Shown here: positions 1-10,752 of the stretch, in pieces | Layout: every line of letters starts with the position of its first letter | Numbering within the stretch: the stretch's first letter is position 1 | Assembly: GCA_012932865.1 (NCBI GenBank) | Contig: SAXG01000070.1 | Span: 1-64,000 of the forward strand | Length of the DNA: 64,000 nt | Source: Amylostereum areolatum | Taxonomy: Eukaryota > Basidiomycota > Agaricomycetes > Russulales > Stereaceae | Direction of reading: 5' to 3' | Program-made: the position numbers and the translations under genes | The notes under the pieces: generated by a model | Seen by the model: the letters and a program-made list of their open reading frames with translations, nothing else | Told to the model about the DNA's origin: nothing | The model's database searches: none

Positions 1-1385
1 CGGAGGAATTATGACGGGCGGGGACATAAGAAAGTCGGCAAAAACATGAGATGGCGTAGAGCCACCAGTAAGATCACTTTGACAAAGGCGTCGTATAAAG
101 TACAAGTGTAGTCGTTTATGTATGTGGAGAAAGAAGACTTGGAAGTGATAGAGGGAGGGCAAGTCGCGACGAGCAGTCGGTCATGGGTCATGGCAATGGT
201 CGCACGAGCCTCGAGCCTCATTGCTATGTTTGTAGCTGTTTGGCAACAGCCTCTACCGTTACGTAAGGAAAGGCGTGAAGGCATTCATATTCAGAGCACA
301 CCTAAGTCCATCGATCGGTACAAGTCCAATTGGGGGAGAGAAAGGCCCAAAATAGGAGAAAGAAAGCTATGATCGAGAACGAGAAGACATGAGATGGAAG
401 ACATAACAGAAGACCAAACGCTCGACGCTCAGCGCCAAAGCGTCGCACGCAACTCCCTCTGCACCGTGTCGATGTCGCCACAGCGCCACAATATTCCCCA
501 CCAGTAGAGGGAGGCGCTCGAAAACACATCGTTTGCTGTGGGGGAGTGGATAGCACCGAAGGTGAGGTCGAGCGGGACATTTCACCAGAGGTGTGCATGG
601 CATTGGCATGACATTGGAAGGCTTCTTCCAGCGAGTCTCGACACGTTAGCTGTCGGTGGGTGCGGAATAGAGCAGGATGATTTTCTTTTGTTCTAAGTCC
701 GGCCGCGGAAGCTTGGTGGTGGACGGCGTAGGAGGGGTGTCGTGATTGAGCACGGATGTATGTATTGAGCACATCCGACGTTTCCTCGTGGGGAGCGCGG
801 AGGCGGGACAGGCTCGGACCCAGGGTCGTTACGAGTTTTAACTGCGATGACAAGACGAGGGGGGCCGGCTCCGACGCTGTGATTGTGCTTGACATTGCTT
901 GTTCAGAATTTTGGAGGTGGAGATCAGGGTTTGAGGCCTGAGGGATATGAGAACAGCCCTGGAAACTCCCCCGAAAGCATAGAGAGCGCAAAATCCACCC
1001 CATAGACGTCCACTTCCATATTTTGGTGGAAAGGAGATACTGTCCAGGGATACGTTGTCCAAAGAGAGGCTACGATCCAAAGAAAGGTCCTGGCTTTTGT
1101 GGAGGCGCTGGGGGTGGAAAAGGTCATAAAACTGGTGTGTTGTTGAAGTGTTTCCGAGGTTGCCAAAGAAAAAAAAAACAGAAGCGCTGGTGAGAGGGAT
1201 GATGTTCATGCGAGGAGGAGGAGGTCGTCAAGAGGTCGTGGTTGCGCGTCAAGATGAAGGGCGGGAGACCGCGGAGCGGTTTGCAGTCGTGCCATCCGGT
1301 CCGAGTCTTCAGCTTCAGAACTTCATTATTGTTCAACAATCAACCTCTCCGACTCCTCGTACATATCCTCCAACCGTCCGCAACG
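1..1385. other. upstream intergenic stretch, no recognised gene
   Basis: No conserved protein family is visible on either strand. The longest open frames are on the minus strand (about 230 codons at 302-1003 and 120 codons at 838-1209). They are compositionally odd, overlap each other in different frames and match nothing I know. A purine-rich run lies near 1165-1182. The 3' part is presumably the promoter and 5' UTR of the Seh1 gene that follows. Confidence 0.5.
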
Positions 1386-2983
1386 ATGCAGACTGGTCTT
1401 ATTCAAAACGCTCCATAATGACTTGGTCACCGATGCTGCGTATGACTTTTACGGTTTACGGCTTGGCGACGAGCAGCCTCGATCAAAGGTTCGCGTTTTG
1501 TCCATCCTTCTGAAAGTACTCACTTCACACTTCATCGTGTAGAGTAAAAGTATGGCAATTAGATGAGCAAGCGGGGACATGGACATCTACTCATGACTGG
1601 AAGGTACGCCTTTCTTACCGTCCAGTATTCACCACTCTAGCCCTCACACCGAATTTTGTTTTGTGCAGGCGCACGACGCAGCGGTGTCCAAACTCGCCTG
1701 GCCCATCCCGAATTCGGATCCATCATTGCGTCGGGCTCGTTCGATAGAACTGTGAAGATATGGGAGGAAGCTCTCGGCGAGAACAGAACAACCACAAATG
1801 AACGGGGGCGGCGCACCCGCGACCGCGTCCAGCTCGCGGTGGGCTGAACGTGCCGTCAATTCGGACGCAAAGGGCAGCGTGCGCGGCGTCGAGTTTGCGC
1901 CCCATCACTTCGGGCTGAAGCTGGTGTGTGTGGTTTTCTTTCATGAGGGTAACGCTAACAAACATGCGGCGACAGGCGACGGTATCCTCCGACAACCACC
2001 TCCGCATCTACGAGTGCCTTGAAGTTCCTGCGCTCTCGACGTGGCAGCTCTCGGAAGAGATCGACGTCTCGAGCATTGCGGTCACCTCCCCGTCCGCGGG
2101 ATCTCACACAGCAGAGCATCGCGCTATCCACCCCCACCCAGACATATACGTCCTTGGACGGACCCTCGGGCCTCGCTCGTCGCAAGCGCTCTACAGCAGC
2201 ACCAAAATCAACCTCCAATCGCCCTGGGACAGGAAGCAAGGAGGCAGACGGCGGGTGGTGCATATCCTGGTGTAAGGACAAGTATTGGGGAGAAGTCATC
2301 GCGGCGGGGCTGGTATCAATGGAATCATAAAGGTTCGTTGTTTTGTGAAACCTTCGCGTGTACCGGGTCGAACTGTGCTCCAGATCATACAACTATCGCC
2401 CTCGCGGCGGCCGACGACCGTGTTCACCCTCGACCCATCGCCGTCCTCCGATCCTTACGCTTCCACACACCGCGGGCGAGGACGGTTCCCAAACGTCCTC
2501 TGTCACCTCAGTTGCGTGGGCACCGTCGTGTGGTCGCTCTTACCATCTCGTCGCCACGGGTGGCCGCGATGGACATGTACGAATATGGCGTCTCAAGCCG
2601 CCTGCGTACGACGATGAACGCGCAGATGGGGACGCTGGTCGGTGGGAAGGGACGATGGTAGCTGACTTCGACCACCATAAGTAAGTGCTCAACTAATTTC
2701 GTCTCGAAGGGTGTCTCTTATCTATTCTATAGATCTGCAGTGGGGAGAGTTGAGTGGAACATCACTGGGTAAGGGCTGTCCTCCTCGCTCTCGATGCTTC
2801 CAGTCCTGACGTGTTTTGTGTGCAGCACTGTGTTATCCTCCGCTGGTAAGATGGTCGCATTCGACTATGGAAGGCGAACGACAGGGAACGTGTGGAGGCC
2901 AGCCGGTCATATTAGCGTTGAGCAGGCGGAGGAGCAACAAAAAGATGCAGACGTAGAGATGGACGAAGGTGGAGGGGACTGAG
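1386..2983 (+). CDS. SEH1: Nucleoporin Seh1 (WD40), frame-disrupted in this sequence
   Basis: Seh1 is a WD40 beta-propeller of the Y-shaped (Nup84/Nup107) nuclear pore scaffold and of the vacuolar SEA/GATOR2 complex. Family hallmarks are readable in order: [109 protein letters not shown] and [15 protein letters not shown], ending in an acidic tail with stop at 2983. Introns of about 50 nt fit the breaks near 1494-1552, 1608-1669, 1922-1976, 2682-2733 and 2768-2824. The start at 1386 (MQTGLIQNA) is the usual Seh1-like N terminus. The blades lie in different frames: extra or missing single bases are evident near 1413, 1467, 1698 and 1800, and more between about 2100 and 2500. The propeller is otherwise complete, so I read it as a real gene with sequence errors; a pseudogene cannot be excluded. 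Confidence 0.85.
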
Positions 2984-3228
2984 GTTGTCGGGAATGAATA
3001 CACACTTTGTCCACATACATATACTAATACTACTACGTCTGTATATCTTTCAAACATGTTCCGTGTATATCAGTACTTCAAGCGATACCTGGGACAAGTC
3101 AGTGAAGCGATTCAAAATCAAACGAGCTGAGGATGGAGGGTTGCGATCACGTGCGGTATTTCCCGTTTAAGAATTGTTTTTTCGCGTTGGCAGGCTCTTG
3201 ACTTTGTACCGCGAGCCAGACCTGCTCG
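2984..3228 (+). other. Seh1 3' end / helicase promoter region
   Basis: This short AT-richer spacer lies between two genes on the same strand. I see no distinct motif. It probably holds the Seh1 polyadenylation region and the helicase promoter. Confidence 0.4.
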
Positions 3229-5681
3229 ATGGCGTCCTCACCTCCTTTACACCGCGCGCGAGCCTCCCGCTCGTCGCTCGCGACGACGACAAAGTCATTA
3301 GGCTCATGTCGTGCTCTCCGGCTGCTGGCCTGCTACCCGCCATGGTACGTCTCAGCGCCCACGTAGTCCTCCGTTTTGCTCACCCTTCCCCAGTCACTCC
3401 TTCAGTACCTTCCTCCCGGCGATTGGAACTCCCAAAACCCAGTGCTCAAGGAGCGCCCCTTGTATGCGGCGTCAAGCGAGCCCTTCGAGAACGACGTTGA
3501 CGATGCCAGCGAGTCGCCCTCTGACTCGCATGATTCTCCCCACGAGACATACGACGACCAAGCGCTGTTCAGTAGTCTCAAGGGCAAAATATCCGCGAAA
3601 CCCTCAAGGCACTCACCGTCGCCCCCTTCAAGTATGTCCACATGTCCCCCGTCCAGGCCGAAGTCCTTCCACTCCTCCCCGGGCTTGCGGAACCGTACAA
3701 GGAGCCCTCTCCGGGCGACCCTTCCCCTCCTCGCGACCTCCTGGTGAGGGCCAAAACCGGCACCGGCAAAACCATCGGCTTCCTCGTTCCCGCCATTGAA
3801 AATCGTCTGAAAGCTATCGAGCAAGCCGGCGACGCTCAAGCCGGTCGCACGTACGCCCGCACCAACGTTGGTACCCTCGTCATCAGCCCTACTCGTGAAC
3901 TGGCCACCCAAATCGCGGCCGAGGCTACTCGGCTCACTACGTGGCACAAAGGTTTCGGCGTCAGTCTTTTCACCGGAGGAAACAGCAAGATGCAGCAGTT
4001 ACGCGAGTTCAACCGTGGCAATCGCGATATCGTCGTGGCTACGCCCGGTCGTCTACTCGATCTGCTCAACTCGCAGCCGGAGGTCGCGAACGCGATGAAG
4101 GGTCTCAACATGGTGCGTTCTTTTAATCTTGTCTCTTGTTCTCGTACTCACCTAGTCGTCCAGTTTGTTTTGGATGAGGCGGACTCTCTCCTTGAGATGG
4201 GCTTCCGTGATGACATCGAGGCTATCGTCCAATTCCTCCCCAGTGCTCCCAAACGTCAGACGTTCATGTTCTCCGCTACCCTGTCCCCGAAGATTCGCTC
4301 CATTGCGCGAGAGGTCCTGGACAAGAAGCATACATACGTCGACATCGTTGGAGCTCAGGGTGATGTGATGCCCGTCCACGAGAACATCCCTCAGTACCAC
4401 ACCATCCTCCCCAAAGCCGAAGAGCAGATCCCCCACGTCCTCCGTCTCATCGCCCACGACCAACTCGCGAACCCCGGCAAGTCCAAGGTCATCGTCTTCT
4501 TGCCCACTACCAAGAAAACCCAGCTCTACGCCACTCTCATCCGTGAGCTCGGCCGCACGGTTCTTCCAAGCGGAAAAGAGACTCGTCTTTACGAGATTCA
4601 CTCCAAGCGTAACCAGGATCAGCGCACGAACACCTCGGACCGATTCCGCAAGGATACCTCGGGCTCCTCTGTCCTCGTCACCTCCGATGTCTCTGCACGT
4701 GGTGTCGACTACCCCGGTGTGACGCGTGTCATTCAAATCGGTATCCCGTCCGAGAAGGACCAATATGTCCATCGCGTGGGTCGCACTGGGCGTGCTGGGA
4801 CGAGCGGACGCGGCGACCTCGTGCTCCTTCCCTTCGAGGCCGGCTTCGTCAACTTCCAACTGAGCGAGATGCCGCTCAAGGCTCTCACCACGGAGGAGCT
4901 CAAGGACCAGGTGCAAGCGCTGGCTGAAAAGCACGACGAGAACCCGACCGAGTTCTGGAAGGGCATCCTCTCGACCCGCGAAAAAACTCCCCGCTACTCC
5001 CGCGACGGAAGGAACAGCCGCAGCAGCACACCCATGATGTACTCGACCCCGGTCGTGCAGCGTCTCGGCAAGATGCACGAGGACATCGCAGGCCTCGTTG
5101 ACCAGCTCGACGAAGAGGCCGTCCGCGAGACGTTCACCTCCCTCCTCGGGTTCTACGTGGCCAAGGCGAGCGACATCCGCGTGTCGAAGAGCTTGGTGCT
5201 CGAAGGCCTCCGCTCATGGGTCACCGGTGCGCTCGGGCTGCCCACGCCCCCCTTTGTCTCGGACGCGTTCTTGGAGAAGATTGGGTTCAACAACAAGCCG
5301 GGCAGGAACGATAAACGGGGTGGAGGCCGCGGAGGCTTCGGTGGAGGCTTCAGTGGTGGAGGCGCTCGCGGTGGAGGCTTCAATGGTGGAGGCTCCCGCA
5401 GCGGGGGTGGAGGCTTCGGTCCCCGCAGCGGCGGATATGGCATGAAGAGCGGCTCTGGTGGCGGACGTGGCGAGCGTCCCAACCGCGGCGATGAGGACCC
5501 GCACTGGATGGGTCGCGGGTCGCGCGAATTCAAAGAGCGCAAGCGGTTTGATTCCGGTGATGGGGAGCGTCGTCGCGACTCCTTCGGAGGCGGTGACCGT
5601 TCCTTCCAAGGCGGTGACCGTCGGCGGAATTCGTACTCGGAGGGTGGTGAACGAAAGAGGAGCTGGGACAACGAGGCGTAA
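3229..5681 (+). CDS. Mitochondrial DEAD-box RNA helicase, Mss116/CYT-19-like
   Basis: This is an ATP-dependent RNA chaperone, probably for mitochondrial group I/II intron splicing and translation. All superfamily 2 motifs are visible: MSPVQAEVLPLLP (Q-like), AKTGTGKT (I), PTRELA (Ia), TPGRLLD (Ib), DEAD (II), SAT (III), VIVFLPT (IV), SDVSARGVDYPGV (V) and HRVGRTGRAG (VI). The C terminus is a long Gly/Arg tail (about 5305-5640) suited to RNA binding. The proposed start gives an Arg/Ser-rich, acid-free leader (MASSPPLHRARASRSS) typical of a mitochondrial presequence. A 51-nt intron (4113-4163) is an open in-frame insertion just before the DEAD motif and should be removed. Frames change near 3590, between GKIS and ETLKALTVAPFKYVH, and the first intron junction (about 3343-3393) is out of phase, so small indels are likely. 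The assignment to Mss116 rather than another mitochondrial DEAD protein rests on the context around the Q and I motifs. Confidence 0.88.
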
Positions 5682-6228
5682 GGGGTAGTAGACCCTTGGC
5701 GTGCTTAGTTCTTAGAGGTATCTTATTCCCACTGCTTTTTGCTGTACTCTATAATCTTGCTAGTAGTTTGCTTTCGCGTTTGCATCTCGTCACCCATTCC
5801 ACCGTCCTCCCACCGCCGCCTTCACAACATTCATACATCCGCTACCCCCTTTCTTCCCTGGACGGAGTTCCGTCTCCATACAGTACATCGTCGCATATGC
5901 ATATTCCCCCACATATCACAGCTCACATCCACGTACGTCTCGTCTTGGTAGGCCCACTAGTAGCACACTTAAAAATATAGGGCGTGTGCTTGGGTATACG
6001 TACCCATCCAAACGAGCACGACGTGTATAAGAAACAGACGAACTCTTCCGAGTGAGAAGCTTTCTGAACGGAATATCACGGGCGGGCAGCTCTGTATGCA
6101 TCGACATTGTCTGTGCACTCGTACACGTCGCTTGGTAACTTCACCGGGCATCTACATACTACACAACATCATTACAATGAAAATCTATGCAAAAACGTCC
6201 TCTTCTCGGTCCCAGTCAGTCGTGTTTT
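5682..6228. other. Convergent 3' intergenic region
   Basis: This region lies between the helicase stop codon on the plus strand and the CTP synthase stop codon on the minus strand. It is rich in pyrimidine tracts and CA/TA repeats near 5780-5950, as expected of 3' UTRs. No gene or repeat family is recognised. Confidence 0.5.
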
Positions 6229-8691
6229 CTACGTCCTCTCCCCGCTCAAAACCTTCTCCTTTCCTGGCGTCAGCAACACCTCCTTCGACCCCGCCACGAG
6301 TTCCTTCTCGGACACCATCGCCTCCTCAGGGTGTGGCGGCTTGAACGTCTGCATCTGCGCGTCGATCTGCTCCTGGAGCACATGGGGCCCGCAGGACGCG
6401 GAGACGAAGCCCAGGAAGGGCGGAGACGCGTTCAAAGGTCGCGTGCAGAACTCAGGGTGAGCCTGGAGTCCGACGAAGAACGGATGATCTGCGGGATGTC
6501 CAATCAGTCTCTGACTTGCAGGATAAGCAACCCAAAGGAGGCTTACCGCGCAGCTCCATGATCTGCATCCTCTCCCCCTTCTCATCCTTTCCGACGAAGG
6601 GCATCCCACTCGCCTCGAGCCGCTCCACGAACTTGGGGTTGACCTCATACCGGTGCCGGTGCCGCTCCCATACCGTGCCCGCGCCAGCATACAGCTTGCG
6701 CATTTTTGACCAGTCAGAGTCCGGTTGGAAGATCGTGGGGCGCAGGCCAAGACGCATCGTCCCGCCCATGTGCGTGCGCGAGATTTCGGGCATGAACACG
6801 ATCACGTCGTCTTCGAGGTCAGGAACGAACTCGGCAGAGTTGGCACCTGTCAGAAATGAAGTAGACGTGAGCGTGGTGTAGACATGAAGAGGGGAGAGGA
6901 GCGTACCGGGAATGTTTAGAATGTGACGCGCCCACTCGACGACAGGCGAGTTGGAAGCCGAGACAAATACCAAGGAAAGGCACTTTTTGTTCCCGTGCCC
7001 ACTTGATCGCAAGCATCATCCCTTCCGTACCGCGCGACCCAAAGCCACCTGGTACAAGAATACCTCTGCGTATATCTGTGAGTAACGACACCCTTTGGAG
7101 CGAAAAGAAAGACATACCCGGCACCCACAATCGTCCTCCACGCATCGTGGTATTTTGCGGGATCTTCGGTCTGCATCTGTGGTTCGAGGTCGGAGGATTC
7201 TACCCACTAAACCTTGGTCAAAACCAACCCCCAAAATGATGATCGAGGAGAACATGCCTGCAGGATGAGTTTTCGTTGACACTTGAATGCCGAGTGCTCG
7301 AGAGCTTTTGTGACGGACATGTAGGAGTCCTTCAGATCTGTATATTTCCCTACAAGAACGATCGATACACGATCGAAAATCCGCTCTTGACTGCACATAC
7401 AAGTCAGCTTTGGATGACGTGGGGGAATGAGATGAATGCAGCGTACCTTCCTGTTAGAGCCTTCCACTTGTTCTCCAGCGATAAGCCACGTTCCTTCATC
7501 TCGGGTGTGAGAGGGATGCTGGTTAGGTTCAGGCGCTTGCGCAAGAAGTTCACAATGCCTTGCGATTGAAGGAGGAGGGGACGTGGTAGACTGAAGAGAC
7601 GTCGTGGACGCCCACGACCTGCTCCGTCGCTACATGACAGAACATGGATATTTTTTCCTTGGTCGCTTGTTCCAGAGGTTGCGGTACGATGAGGCGACAC
7701 GCAATCTGAGTGGAGACATAATGAGCCTCAAACGGTAGGGAGAATATGAGTGGATACGCACGAGGTCAGCAAGTAAACCGAGTCCGCGGAGTGCGTGGAT
7801 GGTCGTCTGCGTCGGTTTCGTCTTTTGCTCGCCGTGCATGTCCGGGACGAGCGACACGTGAATGAGCGCAAAGTTCTCGTGGCCAACACGGAACTGAAAC
7901 TGCCGCATGGCTTCCACAAACGGGGCAGGACTCGATGTCGCCGACCGTTCCACCGAGCTGCAGACGCGTCAATGGAAGCCCTTGTCCGAGAGAAGAGTAA
8001 ACACACCTCGACGATGCACACGTCAGGTTCTTCACCGGTTTCATCCACAGGGATTTTGGAAACGCGCTCGATCCAATCTTGGATGGCGTTAGGTGATATG
8101 GGGAACGATCTGGCGGGGTTGAGCGTGGCTCTCGGAACGGGAACAGGACGTCGATGGTAGGTGGGGCGTGCGGCACATATCATACCTGGACCGTTTTCCC
8201 CAAATAGTCTCCTCGTCTCTGGGTCGAGTCATACGCGGGTCAGCGCTTCGATCGAGCGTGCAGTGGCCACAAACAAAACACACCTCCCGCTCGATGACAT
8301 GCTGGTAGATTTTGCCGGTGGTGATGTTATTGTCGCGCGAGAGCGTGACGTTGAGGTACCGCTCATAATTCCCAAGATCGAGGTCGACCTCGCCGCCGTC
8401 GTTCAGAACGTAGACCTCACCTACAAGGTGCGTCAGCGCTCGTACCGCTTGTGTCCAAGTGACACTTACCGTGCTCTGTCGGACGCATCGTCCCCGCATC
8501 CACGTTCATGTAAGGGTCGATCTTGATCGCGGTCACCTTGAGGCCGGTCATCTTGAGGAGGAGACCCGTGGAGGAGGCTGGGATAGATGTAGCTGCTTGA
8601 ACTGGATAGCGAGAGGGGGACATCGCGCACCGATGACGCCCTTTCCGATACCACTCACGACACCACCCGAGACGAGGATGAACTTGGTCAT
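6229..8691 (-). CDS. URA7: CTP synthase
   Basis: CTP synthase converts UTP plus glutamine and ATP to CTP, the last step of de novo pyrimidine nucleotide synthesis, in the cytosol. The N terminus [18 protein letters not shown] is the invariant synthetase-domain start. It is followed by [65 protein letters not shown] and, in the glutaminase half, GICLGFQL with the nucleophilic Cys. The C-terminal part has [19 protein letters not shown] and AHPEF. At least eight introns interrupt the gene. In the exon just after KTVQ there is an extra base near 8090: VPHIT is followed by an apparent stop, and the family continuation [10 protein letters not shown] resumes one base later. CTP synthase is essential in fungi, so I treat this as a sequence error. 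The stop is at 6229-6231, giving a length normal for the family. Confidence 0.93.
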
Positions 8692-8915
8692 GATGTGAGA
8701 CGAAGAAGGGAGGTGGAGATGGTGGTGGTGGTCGACGACCAAGAGACGCGTCTCCAGAGAAAAAGAAATTTACGCGTTCCATGATTCACAGCGCCGGTCC
8801 CGGACTTCCGACGCGACGAGGCTCGATCCTCAAGAATTGTCTACATCTATGTACTGGTATCGTGAGATAGGAATGTGCTTAGTATGTACATACAGAAGGT
8901 CTTCGGTTCCTCTTT
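8692..8915. promoter_or_regulatory. CTP synthase promoter region
   Basis: A 224-nt spacer separates the minus-strand CTP synthase start from the stop of the next minus-strand gene upstream. It must hold the CTP synthase core promoter and the 3' UTR of the dehydrogenase gene. No specific motif was identified. Confidence 0.35.
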
Positions 8916-10438
8916 CTATACCCTGCTAGAGATGTCTAGCTCCGCGGGCATCGCGTCTCCGTCTAAAGCAGCCAGCAAATTCTTCGCAGCAAGAGTCGCC
9001 ATCCCCACCCGCGTTTCAAACGTCGCGCTCCCGATGTGCGGTAGGATGGTGCATCTGCTTGTGAATCAGCTTTCTCCATGCTGTATCCTGACCATGAAGG
9101 GGACAGTACCTAGGTTCATTAACCAACAGATGGTCGGCCTCTATCTCAGGCTCTCCTTCCACGACATCGAGCCCGGCACCCCATATCCACCCTTCTTTCA
9201 GGGCTTTCGCGAGTGCATCTGAGTCGACCAATGTCCCACGTGCCGTATTCACCAACACGCTGGACTTCTTCATCATGCGCAGGAACGCTTCGTTGACGAC
9301 GTGATATGTGCTGTCACCGCCCGGCGCGAGTACAAACAGCACGTCGCTCTCCCTTGCGAGCTCGTCCAGGTCTACGCGGCGGACGTCCTGGAGCTTGTGC
9401 TGCCGTTTGAGGGACTCTTCCAACGCAGTTTTGGGGTTAGAGGAAGGGTTGGAAGTGTAGATGCAATGCGTGACGCCGAACGAAACGAGGCGTGCCAGTG
9501 TGGTTTGCGCTATGCGCCCGAAGCCAAGGAATCCAACAGTCCGTTTCGGCGAGGCAGGACGTTGTGCTGAGTTGGGGGCCGCAAAATAGGAAAGGTGAGA
9601 AGGGAGTCCCTGGCCACTGGACTCAGAGTTACAGTTAGAGTGTGAGCTTGGAAAGGACTGAAATGGCTCACGAACCTTGCCGTCATGAACCAGCCTTACT
9701 GCAGCTTCACCATTACGTCCCGGCCATGAGGGCGAGTAAAACCGAAAGATCGGCAACTGGGGAGATAGCATTTCAGGACGAAGCGGACCGCGAGAAGAGA
9801 GTGCACACCTGCATCTGTGAGGACATCTGGAGTATACCCTAGGCGTATGTTCCTTCGGTGCAAACTTGCCAAGGTAACATGTTCTAGATAGAAAGTGATT
9901 GTAGACAGGAGCAGAATAATAAAGCACACAGGCGTACCGTAACCCACGGACATGGTAGAAACGACCTTGAGACCAGGCCCAGCTAGAAGAATGCGTCTTG
10001 GCAACAGTGCGCAGGACAGTGATACCAATGGTACATACCAGCCTCCAGCAGCTCCTCGTCGGCCTGGACGACCCAGAACAGAGTCAGCAAATCGCTATAC
10101 AGCGAGATCGACCCACGTACCTTCTCCGTAAGCATCATCAGCAGCCCAGCAGCCCCCTTTACGTTCTCCAGCAACCACTCACGATCGCACAGTCTATCCT
10201 CATGCCATACCACCACCTATCGAGAACTCTTGTTCATTGATCGACTTACAAAACGGCAAGAGCTAACAAAGCGCACCTCCAGATCCTTTCGTTCTTGAAG
10301 AAGGGGCATTACGTCGGGCCCAAGGTCACGTGAAACAACAACCTTCAAACGAGGGCTGTTACTGGTGATATGGGAGGCAATGGAGGTCAGGCGCGAAGAC
10401 GCAGAGACCAGGGAAGAGGGCAACCCAGTAGACGACAT
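8916..10438 (-). CDS. D-isomer-specific 2-hydroxyacid dehydrogenase (glyoxylate/hydroxypyruvate reductase-like)
   Basis: This is an NAD(P)H-dependent reductase of small 2-keto acids such as glyoxylate or hydroxypyruvate; the exact substrate is not readable. Landmarks in order are: N-terminal substrate domain ([31 protein letters not shown]), Rossmann fold [16 protein letters not shown] with GxGxx[19 protein letters not shown] with the catalytic Arg, [12 protein letters not shown] with the Glu of the relay, and LPHIGSAT with the catalytic His. The last exon ends in [13 protein letters not shown], stop at 8916-8918. The start at 10438 (MSSTGLPSS) is preferred; an in-frame Met four codons upstream (10450) is possible. 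Several short introns occur. All catalytic residues are present. Confidence 0.85.
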
Positions 10439-10752
10439 GTTGTTTTTCAAAAAGGCTGTAGGTCTCGAGGGCCAGTGTGGTGGATAAAGGCAGGAACAGG
10501 CGGAGTGAGAGGCATATTCATTATATACGACCGTCGGGACCAGACTGAGCTGGATTAACTTGTGCCAGTGACTGAGCCGGCGATGATAGCATGGGAGCGG
10601 GACGGGCCGGTGGACCGCCAGATGCCGACCAAAATGCTGGTCCTCTTCAAGGGGTCTTTCTTACGGAGCTGAGAGAGGACTTTGCGATTCCAGGGATACA
10701 GATTCTATGTTGCTACATGATACAGATTGATAGCTACAGTACTTTTACCTTC
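10439..10752. other. Intergenic spacer between dehydrogenase and listerin
   Basis: This 314-nt tandem minus-strand spacer should contain the promoter of the dehydrogenase gene and the listerin 3' UTR. No conserved element is recognised. Confidence 0.4.

Noticed and set aside
302..1003. 233-codon minus-strand ORF near the window start
   Set aside because: No recognisable domain, mixed low-complexity segments and overlapping alternative frames; not enough to call a gene.
5153..5671. 172-codon Pro/Arg-rich minus-strand ORF
   Set aside because: It is the antisense of the Gly/Arg-rich tail of the DEAD-box helicase; its composition is explained by that repeat.
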